This document shows, one piece after another, positions 25,239 to 38,019 of a stretch of 64,000 bases of DNA. Under the pieces are notes generated by a model. The model ran no database searches, was not told where the DNA came from, and saw nothing but the letters and a program-made list of their open reading frames with translations. The DNA is from Cymbidium sinense (taxonomy: Eukaryota > Streptophyta > Magnoliopsida > Asparagales > Orchidaceae): positions 28,866,983 through 28,930,982 of the forward strand of contig CM038223.1 in assembly GCA_021442155.1 (NCBI GenBank). Reading direction: 5' to 3'. Made by a program: the position numbers and the translations under genes. How positions within the stretch are numbered: the stretch's first letter is position 1; the number at the start of each line of letters is the position of its first letter.

Positions 25239-28200
25239 TATTGACCTCACTTTTGGAGTGAACTTTCAACTTCTTCATTTTAGACATAGGACTCCTCTAG
25301 ACACTAAGAGTTCTTTAGTCTTAAGACACTTCTAGTGATTAGGTGAACACTTAACCTAACCCGAGAGACTTAGAAGAATTAGCCATAGGAATAGGTTATG
25401 CCTTAGGGGTATTAGGAGGACTTGCTTACCCATAGCTTGAACTCAATCCATGCTTCTTATTTCAAACCAAACTTCAAATTCAAATCTCAAATCAATACAA
25501 ACTCAATTGATTTTCTCAAATCATAAATCAATTCTAAACTCAAATCTTAAATTAATTCCAACTCAATTGATTTTCTCAAATCTTAAATCAAATCCAAAAC
25601 CATTTCTAGGCCCTTTGATTTTATCTTATGGACTTAGCTCAAATCAAATACAAATCACTCCAAACTCAAAAGATTTTCTCATAACCCATTTATATTCTCA
25701 TTTATATTTACAAATATAAATTCAAATAAACAAAACAAAATTTAAAACACAAGTCTAAATCCAACTTAAATCCAACCTATATCCTTTAAGCCAATTTCTT
25801 GGACTGACCAAATCATTACCAAATCAATCCAAAACCTTGGATTTTCTCTTCAAACAATCACTTCTTCAATCACATACCCAAATATAAACATAAACTTTAA
25901 TCATCAAACCAAAATCAAACTAACCCAAATCAAACTCATGTTCATCCATTGAACTTGAAATTATCAAATGAGCCAAAACCCATTTGACTCCAAATCACTT
26001 GCAATTGGATTTATATTGTCATCATAAGTCCATATGTCAGTTCAACCAAACTTGAATCAAGCCTTGATCAAGCCAATTGATCCACTTAGGCTCACTTGAC
26101 CCAAAGTGACCTAAAGGACCTTTTGAGCCAAATTCTAATCCAACCCAAATTGGATTGAACTAAGCCCATCTAAGTCTCACATTGTGAGCAACAATCATCC
26201 TAGGATGATCAATCACTCAAATTGGGTCAAACCAAGTCAAACCTAGCCTTTGACCAAGTCAACATTTAGCCTAAATAAAACCCAAACTAGCCAAAATCCA
26301 CCATATGCCAAATTGATTGAAACCATTAATCTAAACCAATTCATAATCAATTATTGAACTTGACCAAGTCATCAATTAAGCCGAACCAAGCCTAATTGGC
26401 CACTTGACCTAAGTTGACCAAAGTTGACCTAAAAAGTCAAAATGGGTCAAATCTTGATCTAAGACAAATTAATTACAACCAATGGGTCAAATTCATTCTA
26501 AATTGATTGTTGAAATAGACCAAAGCTTCAATTTCCCAACAGACCCAACCTAGCCCAATTGACCATGAACTTAACTTAACTTAAAAGGTCAAATCAACTT
26601 GAAATCAAACCAAACAAAAAATTGATTGAAATCAAAGCTTGTAATACCTTTCAAATGATCAGCCAAGCCTAAACCAACCCATGACCTAACCCAATTGGGT
26701 CAAATGGGTCAAATTGGTCAACTTGACCCACTTGACCTAAATGAACCTAAATGAACTAAAACCAAATCTAAACCAAATTGAACTAAACCAATGAAACCCA
26801 TAGGCTACAAATTATCATTTGAACTTAACCTAACCTATGGTTTGACCCAATTTGACCAATTGGTCAACCTAACCCAATTTGATCGAACTTAACCTAAATG
26901 GGTCTAATTTAATCAATTTAAATCAAATGAACTCCAAATCACTTGAAATTTGGCCCAACCCATTTTTGAATCATTTCAAATCTGCCAAAATCAAAATCAT
27001 GGCCAAATGACCATTTTAATCTTAGGTCAAAGGGTATCATATGAGCAAATTCAGTTTGAATTTTATCATTTCTTTCTCAAGGCCACTTGACATCTTCCTA
27101 ATGGTCCACATGGGCACTAAGGGAGGTGGTGAACATGACCCAATGTGCTTGGGTCGGCCATGACTCATGCCAATGAAAAACCTACCCCTCCAATGGAAAT
27201 TGAACACTTGGATCACCCAATGCACTCACCTAGCACATAGGCATCCACTCTCCTTCCCTCCACTACCTAAAATGACTCACATGCGATAGTTGGCAGCCCC
27301 AATCGATCAACCAATCTCACCCATTGATCAAAAATGACAAAACTACTCTTCACCATTAGATCCAAGGAGGGGGGAAATTTACTCTCCCTCATTCCCACTC
27401 AAACCACAAGCATTGATTTCAATAGAGCCAAAGAGGTTGAAACGAAGCTTCTCCAAGCCTTTACAAGCCATTCCCGAGCTCCCCCATTTCTCCTTCTCGA
27501 TTTTGCTCAAAGCCAAAATAGGGGAGGTCAATCCAAATCCCAACTCACTCAATTCTCCACCAAAACCAAATTAATTTTGCACACACCATCAGTGGAACTT
27601 GTCGAGCTCAACCAAGCTATTTCCCAAGTCTCCAAGCCACAGGAAGCATCACCTTGATCAAGGCTGATCACTATTGAAGGGGAGCTTAGTCAACCAAGCT
27701 ATCCAGTTCAAATCAAGATCCAATACCTTCAACAGGGCTTTGTCTCTACTAGACGAAGCTACCTCCTCCATTGGAAGCGTCGGTGATAGCCTCTAGCAAG
27801 GTAATTGCTTGAAATAGTAGCCTTAGCAAATTTTGCTTGGTTCTTTTTGAAGAAAAGTGTCATCCCTTGAGATCTTGACCATTGGATGTGCATCCCCCTC
27901 CTTCCGAAGGTGTGGGATCATTTTGATCCTAATCCGAGCTCGGGTGAGCTCAAATTGAATGGGGAGAGACGACTGGTGTTCATATCTCATCGCTCGTGAA
28001 GGAGAAGGATCACACGTCATCCATTCCGTATGATTAGAACGGATGGCTGTAATTAGATCATGCTAGATCTCATCTGATTTAAGCCTAATCTACGAGATTA
28101 TCTTGGTTGTTGATCTCCTAGAAAGCGCTTGCCGATGAGCCAGATGAATGTGACAACTTAAATAACATATCCCATCATGCCACATGGAAAGCGAGCTATG

Positions 28201-31200
28201 TCAGTGCGCCGCATCAACCACCACATGGCTCGACGGGATTAGGGTGTTTAATTAGCTCTAATTAATCTGATTTTCATGATGAAACTTTCTAAATTCATAA
28301 CTAATTATAGAAAAATTCAAAAAATGTAAACTTAGGCTCATTTTAAAAGCAGTTTAAAGGAGAATAACATAAAATTAAAATAAATTGATTTGGAATAGTA
28401 ATCTCTACTCAATTTGGGTTTTATTAGAAATGTAATTAGGCTAATTACTCCTTAATTACTTCAACAATTAATTCCAAACTTCCTAAGGTTGATTAGTGGG
28501 ATGACCTCTGCCTCCCATGATTTTCTTAGAATTTATTATTGGCTTAATTAGGATAATTACTTATTTCATTCTTAATCCCTCACTTAATTAATTAAATGAT
28601 TAATTAACATGTTAAATAGTGACAAACTCATTAATTAAGCTTGCTAATCATCATGAAATAGTGAATGGACTTTTGGAATTAGATTAAGATTTCTTTTCCC
28701 CTGAGTTTATTTTTTTTGGATAAACACTTAATTAATGTGCAAATTAATTAATGGTTTAATCACTTCATTAACTAATTCAATTAATCAAATTCAAAACCAA
28801 ATTATTCCAGAACTTAATTATCCAAATCTTGGGTAGATTCTTTGGTGTTCAATAACCTAAGAGAACTTTAAAGAAAATTATAATCAAACTACATGTGTAG
28901 GATGGTTATGAATGTACTTAATTAAACCCTTTAGCTTAATTAATCAATAAGTATGAGCCAATTGTATTAGGCCCCTTTATTTCCTAGGTGCATTACTGAT
29001 TTAAATTCCATGTGGTTGCATATCATATGTTGGCTCATAATTATTTTTTTAATTATGTTAAAGTGGTGTAGGTAAGGGGCAATTAATAGATTTAATTCAC
29101 ACCTTAATCTAAACAAAACATAAAATCAACCTAATTGTTTTAAAATTAAACTAAATCAATTCACACATCAAAAAAATAGGTTTAGACTAGCAAACTCTTT
29201 TCACATTTCCTAAGTCAAATCAAATTCAAAAATAAAAATCTCATTAAAGAATTTTGATTCATTTTAAATGATCTTATTTTATAGGATTATCCTAAGGAAT
29301 TAATTAGGGTGAATGAAGTCATATGCTTATATTTCTTTATTTCTTTCCAATCATGCTAAATATTATTTGCCATATGAAATCATGCATTCATTTCTTCTGA
29401 AAAATCAATTAAATAAAATGTTTCCATTTATGTCAAATTGCATGTGTTGGCTAAAATTAAGAATATGAGTGGCTATTGTCACTATTAAACCAAAAATTAT
29501 TTTTAAAACTTATAAATCAAAGATTATAAATTAAGTGATGCTACTTATAATTACTTAAAGCTTGCATGTGATTATAGCATAAGATGTGTTTTACCTTGAT
29601 GTTCTCTTCTCTTCTCTTAACAAAGATTTGAATAGGATTTGCAAAGTGTATAGTTCATTTGAAAGGAATACAACACTTGCTTAAATCTATTCTTATGCAT
29701 TTCTATGTTATGACTTAAGAAGGATCTTCATATTTACACATATAAATTATACAACCAAATCAAACAAAAAAATCTTTTGCATGATTTTTCATCCATTTAT
29801 TTCTTTTTGTACATCTACATGTATTCAAGAAAAGTGGTATATTAGTCTAGACAACCTAGGGCTGTGAGGCTTTAACTAGCCTTGATTAGGTCTTGTACTT
29901 TATGTCCCTCATGAGAAAATAATGGCCCCGTACTCACTTATGACTTTTATACAAGTGGATGTGCATTATGTTAATGGATGAAGAATCTCTCTTTTCTACA
30001 TAATAAAGATATGCATTCATGGAATATCCAAATTTTCAAATCATATCACTTAGCATTCATCATCAAAGTGTGCTAAAATTTGCATTGCATGTATAAGTAT
30101 GCTTAGGATTATTTGTATGCATGGTATACATGGTGGAAAGAAATAAATGGGTGTGTGTTATGTGGTAGTAATCCACCTTAACTAATCCTAAGATGCCTTT
30201 CTTATTAAATGGGGAAATTTAGAGCAAATCTAAACTTAGGGCTAGTTAAAACACATAATAAAATATTCATTAAAGAAATTCATTAATCAATCTACCTTAT
30301 AAATGTTTTAAGATAGGGATGAAAGAGAAGTTATCTTCTATTTTCTTCTCTTCACAACATTTAGTAATTAGGTGTAGGTTCATTCAAACCAAATCAAATC
30401 ATCAAATAAAATTGACAAATCAACTATATCACTTGAAATGAAACCACTCTCTAAATTGAATCTTTCACACTTAGAAAATTTCAACCTTAAAGCCTTGCTA
30501 AGACATGCCACACAAGCTTTAAATGGCACACACATTAGGCTAAGTCACCATTGCTAGCTCTATGTTAGGGCGGTGCATGGTTTGATGCATGATTTTGTTT
30601 TGTGATATAATATTTTAAACTGGATGTTAGGGTGCATGTCCGTAGATTGGATGATAGGGCGATCTTAGCCTAACCAAGTTTTTTGCATGGGGTTGTGCTT
30701 AAGGGGCGTTATAATAAAAATATGAATGCTTTTGCTGTACAAGTTGCTTATGACCCTAAGCATAACCCAAATTAGGATAGGTGGACTTGGTTACCGATGT
30801 GTGGGGTGCTAAGTCCAAATTATTCATATAATTGGTTGGGTTTTGCGACTGTACCGGACTGCATCGGGGTTTTATCCTTTTCCGCTATTTTATAAATTGA
30901 TTGAAGTTTTGTTTATGATTGTGCAATTAGTATGGCTTGATTTTCCTAGTTTCTTAATTTCTTGATCATTGTTGAATGGCCTAGATGCGATTAGACTCTT
31001 TGGGAAAAATAAATTTTCTATCCAATTAATCGACTCAAAATTAAATTAAATAACTCATAATCTCACTTAAAGCCTAGGACATAAATCAAGATAATAAATA
31101 ATTTAACAACCCCTTAGTTGGATGATGTATGCCTCACATCATGCATAAAATCATATGGTCTCACTCTTGCTAATGGATGGATTCCACTTTTGCCAGAGAA

Positions 31201-32323
31201 AATGGCTTGACCATTGAGAGCCATGGTGGAAATACACCTCCTACTTTCTGATTTTGGCCCATAACCAATTTCTAATGCATTAGGCGTATGAAATCCCATA
31301 GCCTGTGTCAAATAAAAATGTCCATAGATTAAAATAAAACATAACAAAATTTGTATTAGATTTAAGTCATGAGTACATTCCTTTCATGATCTAGTTTCTT
31401 AAGGAGTGAGTTTAATGACTTATTCTTCTTTCTAAACAAATAATAGCTTAGCCAACTTACAAAGCATAAGACTTGCCTACATGTATTTAAAATCATAGGT
31501 GGAGTTAGTTGGCAGCCACTCCAGGCGATTGTAAGTACAACAGTCAGGTGGTTTATTCTCTCTTGTGGAGGTAAATCATATACACATTTTTGCCTTAGAT
31601 TCAGGTCTTACTTTGGCCCTTGCCAAAGCTCCCTAGATTTAGGATCCAAGGTTGATGTTTCCCTTTGCAGGCTACAAGCATAAATTCTTGCCTCTTAGTC
31701 ATTTCCACAATCATGTGTTGTGGAATTGTAAGCCATAGATTTCTAATAAAAATTCAAATCAAACATACAATTCTCCTCAATTTCAAAAATATAAAGCCCA
31801 ACCATAGGATAGTTTGGGATGCTCATTAGGTTTTCTAGCATCGTGAGCATCCCTTACTCATCTCCCTTTGGTTTCGATAATAACTCTCTCCTCTTGATTA
31901 ATCCCACTTGATTTTCTAAAAAAAATTGATTTGTTGATAGTCTTATCTTTAAAATCTTTGGAGACAATGATCATTTATCTTAATCGAGAGGATTCTTAAG
32001 AAATCTCATTTCTTAGAATGTAATTAACTATGGGGGCTTGCCGTCATAGGGAACTTAACGAACCTAATTTAAATAAACCCTACTTTACTTTTTCATGGAA
32101 AGTTGGGGAAAGATCTCTGGTACATTCGAAGTCCCATCATGCCTTAAGAGTCCTCATTAGGTGATTAGGTCCATTATAGGGCAATGACTTCTATCTCTCG
32201 AGATAGTATACTATACCTCAATGTCGTACTTGGTCACCCTAATGAGTACATCTAGGGATCTGCATGGTGTCCCCTAACACACTTAATAATTATCCAAACA
32301 TCAAACAAAAATAAAACACCACA
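25239..32323 (+). repeat. 3' LTR of element AB (7.1 kb)
   Basis: It starts TATTGACCTCAC and ends ACACCACA, followed by the GGAAC duplication. It matches the 5' LTR throughout apart from a deletion of about 350 bp at 30835-30850, where GGTTGGGTTTTGCG joins sequences separated in the 5' LTR by 9245-9600. The minus-strand base pair before the LTR lacks a clean polypurine run. The ORF at 27334-27657 is interrupted in the 5' LTR copy by TGA, TAG and TAA, so I do not call it a gene. Confidence 0.9.
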
Positions 32324-32328
32324 GGAAC
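32324..32328. repeat. Target-site duplication, right copy (GGAAC)
   Basis: It is identical to 3444-3448 and directly follows the 3' LTR end. Beyond it, M1 LTR sequence resumes in minus orientation. Confidence 0.9.
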
Positions 32329-35300
32329 CCCTCAATTAAATTTGAATTATCTCAAGTAATTATCATTTCAATTTGACTTAATTTTACCTTTAATTTTACT
32401 TAATTAACCTTTAATTAATCAAATGCATTAATTAACCCTCCTATGAAAATGTATTTATGAAAATAACTAGGAAGGAGGCCCTAATTATTTTCCCTTATCA
32501 TTCCCACTATTTATAATTATTAATCATCATTAATTACTTAAATTATACTAATTAGAAATTTTCATAATTATAAAATTGATTAAGGAGGATAATTAGAATT
32601 GAAATTATAAATTCTCCAAATTACATAGCCAATAAATCCCATGAAAATTATGAGAGATAGAGGACATTCCATGGGATTAACCCACCAAATTTGATATCAA
32701 TTGGCTAAGTAATATGGCCCTAATTAGGGTAATTAGCCGAAAATTCAAATTCTAATTAAGCACTATTTATTGATCAAACATTGGGGATTTTATTTTTATT
32801 AAATTTTCATCTATTTACCCTTTGCAAAATGGGTTTACTCATATATTTTTAAATTTTTATATAGTTAGTTATAAATTTTCAAAGTTTTGGCCATTTAATG
32901 ATATTTTAATCACATAATTAAGCCCTTAAACCATCGGCACATCACAAGAGCTGCATAGTAGTGCTTCCCACATGGCGCCATGGGATCTGTCACTTAAAAC
33001 GTCCGATGCAGCAGTTGAGTTAGCGACGATGAATGCGATTTCATCCCCGACATCCAATCTAGGATTGGATGGTGGAGATTAATCCCATGATTCTTATTAT
33101 ATTAAATTGAATTATCTAATAGACTAAATCATGGCCATTCATTCTAATCACATAAAATGGATGGTTGATAATACGTTGCCCCCCCCACCCAGCATCAAAA
33201 GACTGATAGTGTCCGCCTTTCACTACTTGATCCGAGCTCACCAAAGCTCATAGGATGTTGGCATTAACTCCAAAACTTGCAGGGAAAAGATCTAAGGAGA
33301 TCCTATGTTAAAAATTGCATGCAATCATAATTTTCTTCATAGAAGACCAACACCTAGGAGATTTTCTATGGTTTGCCAAAGTTTTACCTCACTAGAGCTA
33401 AATCTATGATCCATTGACGGAGGTAGCTTCATCTTGAAGAGATGAAGCCTTGTTGAGAAGATCTCGAGCTGCCTCCCCACTGATGCCACTTCGAACCAAG
33501 CGTCACCACTAAGCTCACTAGAGTTTGTCTTAGAGTGGTCTCCAATGATCAAATTGATCGGGGATCGAGTCATTTGTACTTTTCGGAGTGAGGGAAAGGT
33601 GTGGGAAGAGTAAATTTGAGTTTGGTGGAGTTTAGGTAAGGTTGGATGGACGGGGCTTTCAGTTTTGAATGGGAGTTGGTCTCTTGATGATGGAGAGTAT
33701 GAGGCGATCAGGAAATGCTCTAGGACTATTCAGAATACACTGAGGAAGCTCTCTGCGAAGTTTGAATGGATGGGGTATATTTCTCCTCCCAAAGTGAACC
33801 AAGGAATAAGATTGGCTCAGCCTTTGGCAATTGTCTAGATAGGGTAGGTGGTCAAAGATGGTAGTGGACTATTGAGGTGGAGGTGCCTGAGAGGCTAAGG
33901 AAGTGGCATGGGTTAGCATGGGGTGTACCTCCTCCTCTAAGTGAATCAATTGGGAGGCTAAGGGTAAGTTCACCCTCTAGACCCAAGGATGAACTCAACA
34001 ACCTTGGGTTAGGTTAGGTTAGTGGTCCTAGTGTCCAAGAATGGCCAAAGGTAGCTACTAAGGGTTGGGGAGTAGGTGAGCCTCTCTAAATGGGGATTTT
34101 GACCTATTTGGATGTGTTGGTTCAAGGGTTTTGACCCCAACCCAAGTTTACCATGGGTTGGGTCCACTTAAGCTAGCCCATGGAGACCCAAGGATGAGTC
34201 ATGCCAAGTTTGGTTGGGTTTGGACTTGGTTTGGCTCAATTTGACCCATATGGGTCAAATGGGGTTCAATTGGGTTAGGTTGACCAATTGGTCAAATTAG
34301 TTTAACCCAAGGGTTTGGGTGTGTTCAAATGATCATTTAAGATGTATTGGTGTAATTGGTTTATTTCAATTTAAAGTGGATTTAATTTTAACTCATATGG
34401 GTTCATATGGGTCAAATGGGCTAAGTTGATCAATTTGGTCAAATTAGCCAAATTGGCTTGGGTGGAGGGTTGGTTTAGGTTCAATTGATCATTTGAGAAT
34501 GATTGTAGGTGTTGGTTTGAATTAATTTGGATTAGAAAATAATTTATTTCAATTTGACATTTAGGTCAAATTGAGCAAAGTAGGTCAATTAGGTTGGATT
34601 CATCAAATTGGGTTCAATTAAAGGTTGTATCATGTTTAATAATCAATTTCTGATTGATTAGAAGCATTGATTTCAATCAATTGGGTTTAGGATTTGATTT
34701 GGCCCAATTTGGCCCTTTAGGTCAAATTGGGTCAACTTGGGTCAAGAGACCAAATTGGCTTGCTTTGGATCAATTGGTGGTTGAGTGATGTTCAACAATC
34801 AATTTATGATTAATGGGACCATTGATTTTAATCAGTTGAGATTGGAATGAGATTTGGTTCATTTTGGTCCATATGGTTTAATTGGGTCAACATGGATCAA
34901 GTGATCAAATTGGTTTGGCTTGACCCAATTGATTACAAATGGACAATCAACGATGATGAACAATCATTATAGAGGAGATTGGATGGGTTGATTCAATCCA
35001 ATTTGGGTTGGATTGAAGTTTGAATTAATTAGATCATTTAGGCCACTTTGGGTCAAGTGGACCAAATAGGTTGATTGGGTTGAATTAGTGGAATTGGGTG
35101 TTGAGAAGAGTTTAATGATGGATTTAGGGTTGATTGATGGCTTTGATTTCAGTTGATTTGAGTTTGATTGGATTTAGGCTCATTTGGACCTTTAAGGTCA
35201 AATGGGCTAACTTGGGTTAATTGGATTCAGTTGTTTTGATTGTAAGAGTTAGAGGGGTTTGGAATAGAGTGTTGAATGGTTGGAATGCTTTTATGAAAAT

Positions 35301-35681
35301 CAATTGGGGTTGGTTTACTTCAATGGGTTTTATGTTGGATCTATAGGATCATGATGGAATTAACTTAAGTTAAGGGCTAAGTTAATTTGGCTTGGAGCTT
35401 GGATAGGAAACAAAATCCAATTGAGATTGGTTGTGTTGGCTTGAGGTTGGTTAAGGATGAGTAGACAAGCATGGGTTTTGATATAGGCCATAGGATAGGT
35501 AGAACCTATTTGCCCAAGGGTATAACCTAACCTTAGAGTATGACTTTAGAAGTCTCTAGGCTTGGGTTTAGTGTTCCCTTAATCTCTAGAAGTGTCCTAT
35601 GACTAGGAAAATCCAGTTCCTAGAAGGTCCCTAAGTCTAAGACAGGAAGGATGAGTCCTCACTCCAAAAGTGAGGTCAACA
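32329..35681 (-). repeat. Giant LTR M1, 5' half (minus orientation)
   Basis: On the minus strand it begins TGTTGACCTCACTTTTGGAG at 35681 and follows the first half of the AB LTR: the AACACTAAG-like and CTTAACCTAACC blocks, the TTGACC-rich tract (about 34120-35250 here), the less AT-rich block (about 33000-33620) and then AT-rich sequence to the AB insertion point. With 1-3448 it rebuilds a single LTR of about 6.8 kb. The small ORF at 33337-33573 (minus) has no family similarity I recognise. Confidence 0.88.
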
Positions 35682-35694
35682 CACCCCCAAGACC
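35682..35694 (-). other. Polypurine-tract-like sequence of M1
   Basis: On the minus strand GGTCTTGGGGGTG abuts the LTR start TGTTGACC. A G-rich run just upstream of the 3' LTR is where plus-strand priming occurs in LTR retrotransposons. This suggests that M1 is the 3' LTR of an element whose interior lies at higher coordinates. Confidence 0.5.
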
Positions 35695-35699
35695 AAAAT

Positions 35700-36790
35700 C
35701 CTAGAATCTTGAAATCCGAAGACCCCCACCATTGAACATGGTTCTGGTGCAAAATGAAAAACCCTCCCTCTATCAATCTTGAATTTAGAATAAGGGAGAA
35801 GGGTGTTTTTAAAAAATGTAAAAATCTAGCACTATTAAAATGGTATGCTACTAAATTTTCTAAAAATTATCAAATTCTTCAATAATCTAGTTCAAAAAAT
35901 AGAGTTCTCACTCCCGACATCACAACGATGGGGTGCTGAGCTCTTGGGAATGAAATCTTTGAAACTCCATCCTGCATCACCAAGTCATCAAATATCTAGC
36001 ACTGTATTGCTAAGATCTTTGGCCAGTATCTTAATTTTAATGTCGCAGCATTGTATTTCAATACCATAATGCTATGCTCTCGAGTTTCACATTTTTAAAG
36101 TAGCATTATAGTGATATTTTCTAAGAACTGAGATGCTACATCCTAAAATATATTCCACCAACAAACTTGGTTTTAGTGTAAAATAAAATCCTCCCTCCAT
36201 TGATCTTAAATCGAGGGCAAGAGAAAAAGATGCTAATGCACTAAAAATTTTGAAATCTTGCACTACTAAGGCATTATGCTGCCAAATTTCAAATTTTCCC
36301 AAAATTATTAAATCTTAAGCACTGATGAAATAGAACCATAGAGCTATGAGTCTAGCGCCTAGACACTACTCTCTTAGAAAATTAATCCTTAGGCACTCAA
36401 TTTATAGTGCTAAGGTGCTCATATCATAGCACCAAGGTGCTGATCTCTCTAATATTAAGCTGAAGTCACACCTATAGCACCATCATGCTACACATGTAGC
36501 ACCAAGGCCCTGAGCTCTTAGGTTCTAATCTTATATCTTTCAGCCAAATGGCACCAAGGCATTGATTCAGAAGCACTAAAGCGCTAAGCACCTATTATTA
36601 TTCATTTTGAACGAAAAAATTTATTATTAAAATTTTAAATCCTGGAGCATTCAATAGAAACACAGAGCATTGAAATGAAAATTTCTTTATTACTAATAAA
36701 ATTTATTACAAAAGTATATAATAAAAAAGGAGAGAAAATACAAACTGAAGAAAAAAGAGGAAAGCTAGTAATCATATTCATATCATTTTC
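35700..36790 (-). repeat. Palindromic GCACC/GGTGC repeats in M1 3' region, block 1
   Basis: A short phrase based on TAGCACCAAGGTGCTGAG recurs irregularly, for example at 35930, 36400-36441, 36490, 36548 and 36578. The clearest copy (36428-36441) has six-base arms AGCACC and GGTGCT around AA. Other copies are degraded to GCACTAAGGTGC-like forms. No coding frame is seen. The phrase also occurs on the far side of the ORF relic (38020-38590). Confidence 0.65.
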
Positions 36791-37918
36791 CTCCTCTTCT
36801 TCTTCTTCCAGCTCTGACGGGGTGCTAACATAAGGGTCATATTGAGGTGCCACAGGAAAAGAAGACTAACCCAAGCCCACATGAAAGCACAATTTTGAAA
36901 CATATGAACAAGTGCTGAGTTAAACTCAGTCATGTTTGAAAACTATTGGTACTACTGAACCATAAGGTGGTCAAATTTTCTCTCCAATTCCTGCTACTAC
37001 CAATTAGTTTTACCAACCCTTTTTCTTAAATTTTAGACTTGCCCTTCAATTTTTTGGAGTTGCTCATTTAAGATTTTGGAGGATTTGGGTCTAGACTGAG
37101 GGGCATGTGAACTTTCTCCCACCTCAGTCCTCATGCCAAATCCTTTAATTACTCTCTTAATCAGGGGAGTCTTTTGTATAAAGAATTCTTTATCTAACTC
37201 CCCTTGCACCCCCATTGAAACACACAGAGTAAATTAAATAAGGATGACTATACCCTATGGTAGTACTACCCATAAGCATATTACAAATAAAATTATAAAT
37301 AATTCTCCCTACATGCATAGTAATTCCCTTTTGACTCTCAAAATGCAAAACAACTCTATCTCTAGTCTCCTCAATGATATTGCCAATGGGCATTAACTTG
37401 GAAAAAATGAAATAATGTCAAGCTTCAGCCTCAATAGTGAGGCCAGCAATAAGAAAATTAATAATTTTATCCTCCCTCTCTTTCCACTAAATATTATAAT
37501 TTTTAATAGTGAGGAAAGTAAGAATTTTATTAAAATCATGATGATCATTATAATAGAAGAGATATTAATCACATACTGCATCTTGTAAATGATAATATGC
37601 ATTAAAAGTACTACTACCAAAACTTATTAGTTTTTCCCAGACAAAAATTTGATTATTCTAGTGCTCCTTCATGTTGGCAAAGAAGTCCTGCACCACAGGA
37701 ACGATGCTGGATACATTCTTATGGGCTAGCTTCTCTCAGCCTTACTCATTAATAATCCTCTCCATGCATCCACCTGGATAAAAGAAACTCCTCTCTGGGA
37801 TGAGATATTTATGGAAGGGAACATGGTGTTATCTCTCCTCAGCCTTTACAGTAATGAATCTATTAGTGTCACCGATAGATACCCTCTTCTTACCTTTGCT
37901 AAGGTATTTTACCAGCAT
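36790..37918 (-). pseudogene. Broken ORF like the 'putative plant transposon protein' domain
   Basis: From an ATG at 37918 the minus strand reads MLVKYLSKGKKRVSIGD, then NRFITVKAEER-stop-HHVPFHKYLIPERSF, YPGGCMERIINE and VVQDFFANMKEH in one frame broken by stops. After shifts it continues with ETRDRVVLHFESQKGITMHV, GRIIYNFICNML, ELDKEFFIQKTPLIKRVIKG, QLQKIEGQV and later a helical tail. The order (F-I/V-x-x-x-A-x-E-R, I-x-ER-x-F, V-x-x-F-x-A-N-M, then R-x-x-x-L-x-F-x-x...I-x-x-G-x-I-I-x-N-x-I) resembles the domain annotated as putative plant transposon protein (Transposase_32), often found in Athila/Tat-type elements. It is in the same sense as M1 and upstream of its 3' LTR. No activity is expected, and the family's function is unknown. 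Confidence 0.55.
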
Positions 37919-38019
37919 GATGACTTTCCTAAAGAAAATTGCAAGCTGAGAGAGGAAGAGAGCAAGGATTTCCAAAAAGAAACTAATGATTAAGATTGAT
38001 AAATGAGTAGCCTATGGGT

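Larger units (their letters stand above)
3449..32323 (+). mobile_element. Complete nested Tat/Ogre-like Ty3/gypsy element AB (28.9 kb)
   Basis: The order is 5' LTR (3449-11073), primer-binding-site-like sequence, hairpin-repeat leader, gag, protease, RT, RNase H, archaeal-type RNase H, integrase, repeat-rich 3' region and 3' LTR (25239-32323), flanked by a GGAAC duplication. Two RNase H domains, protease-region motifs like those of Ogre (TDEDLLLG, HNRPLY) and the very large size place it in the non-chromoviral Tat/Ogre group. It sits inside an older LTR of its own family in opposite orientation. All coding parts carry stops and frameshifts, so it is dead. In the stretches I compared by eye the two LTRs differ by a few percent, so the insertion is not recent. 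Confidence 0.9.

Noticed and set aside
27334..27657. A 107-residue ORF in the 3' LTR
   Set aside because: The 5' LTR copy (about 5715-6040) is interrupted by several stops and has a different frame at the start. No family match, so it is kept only as an LTR observation.
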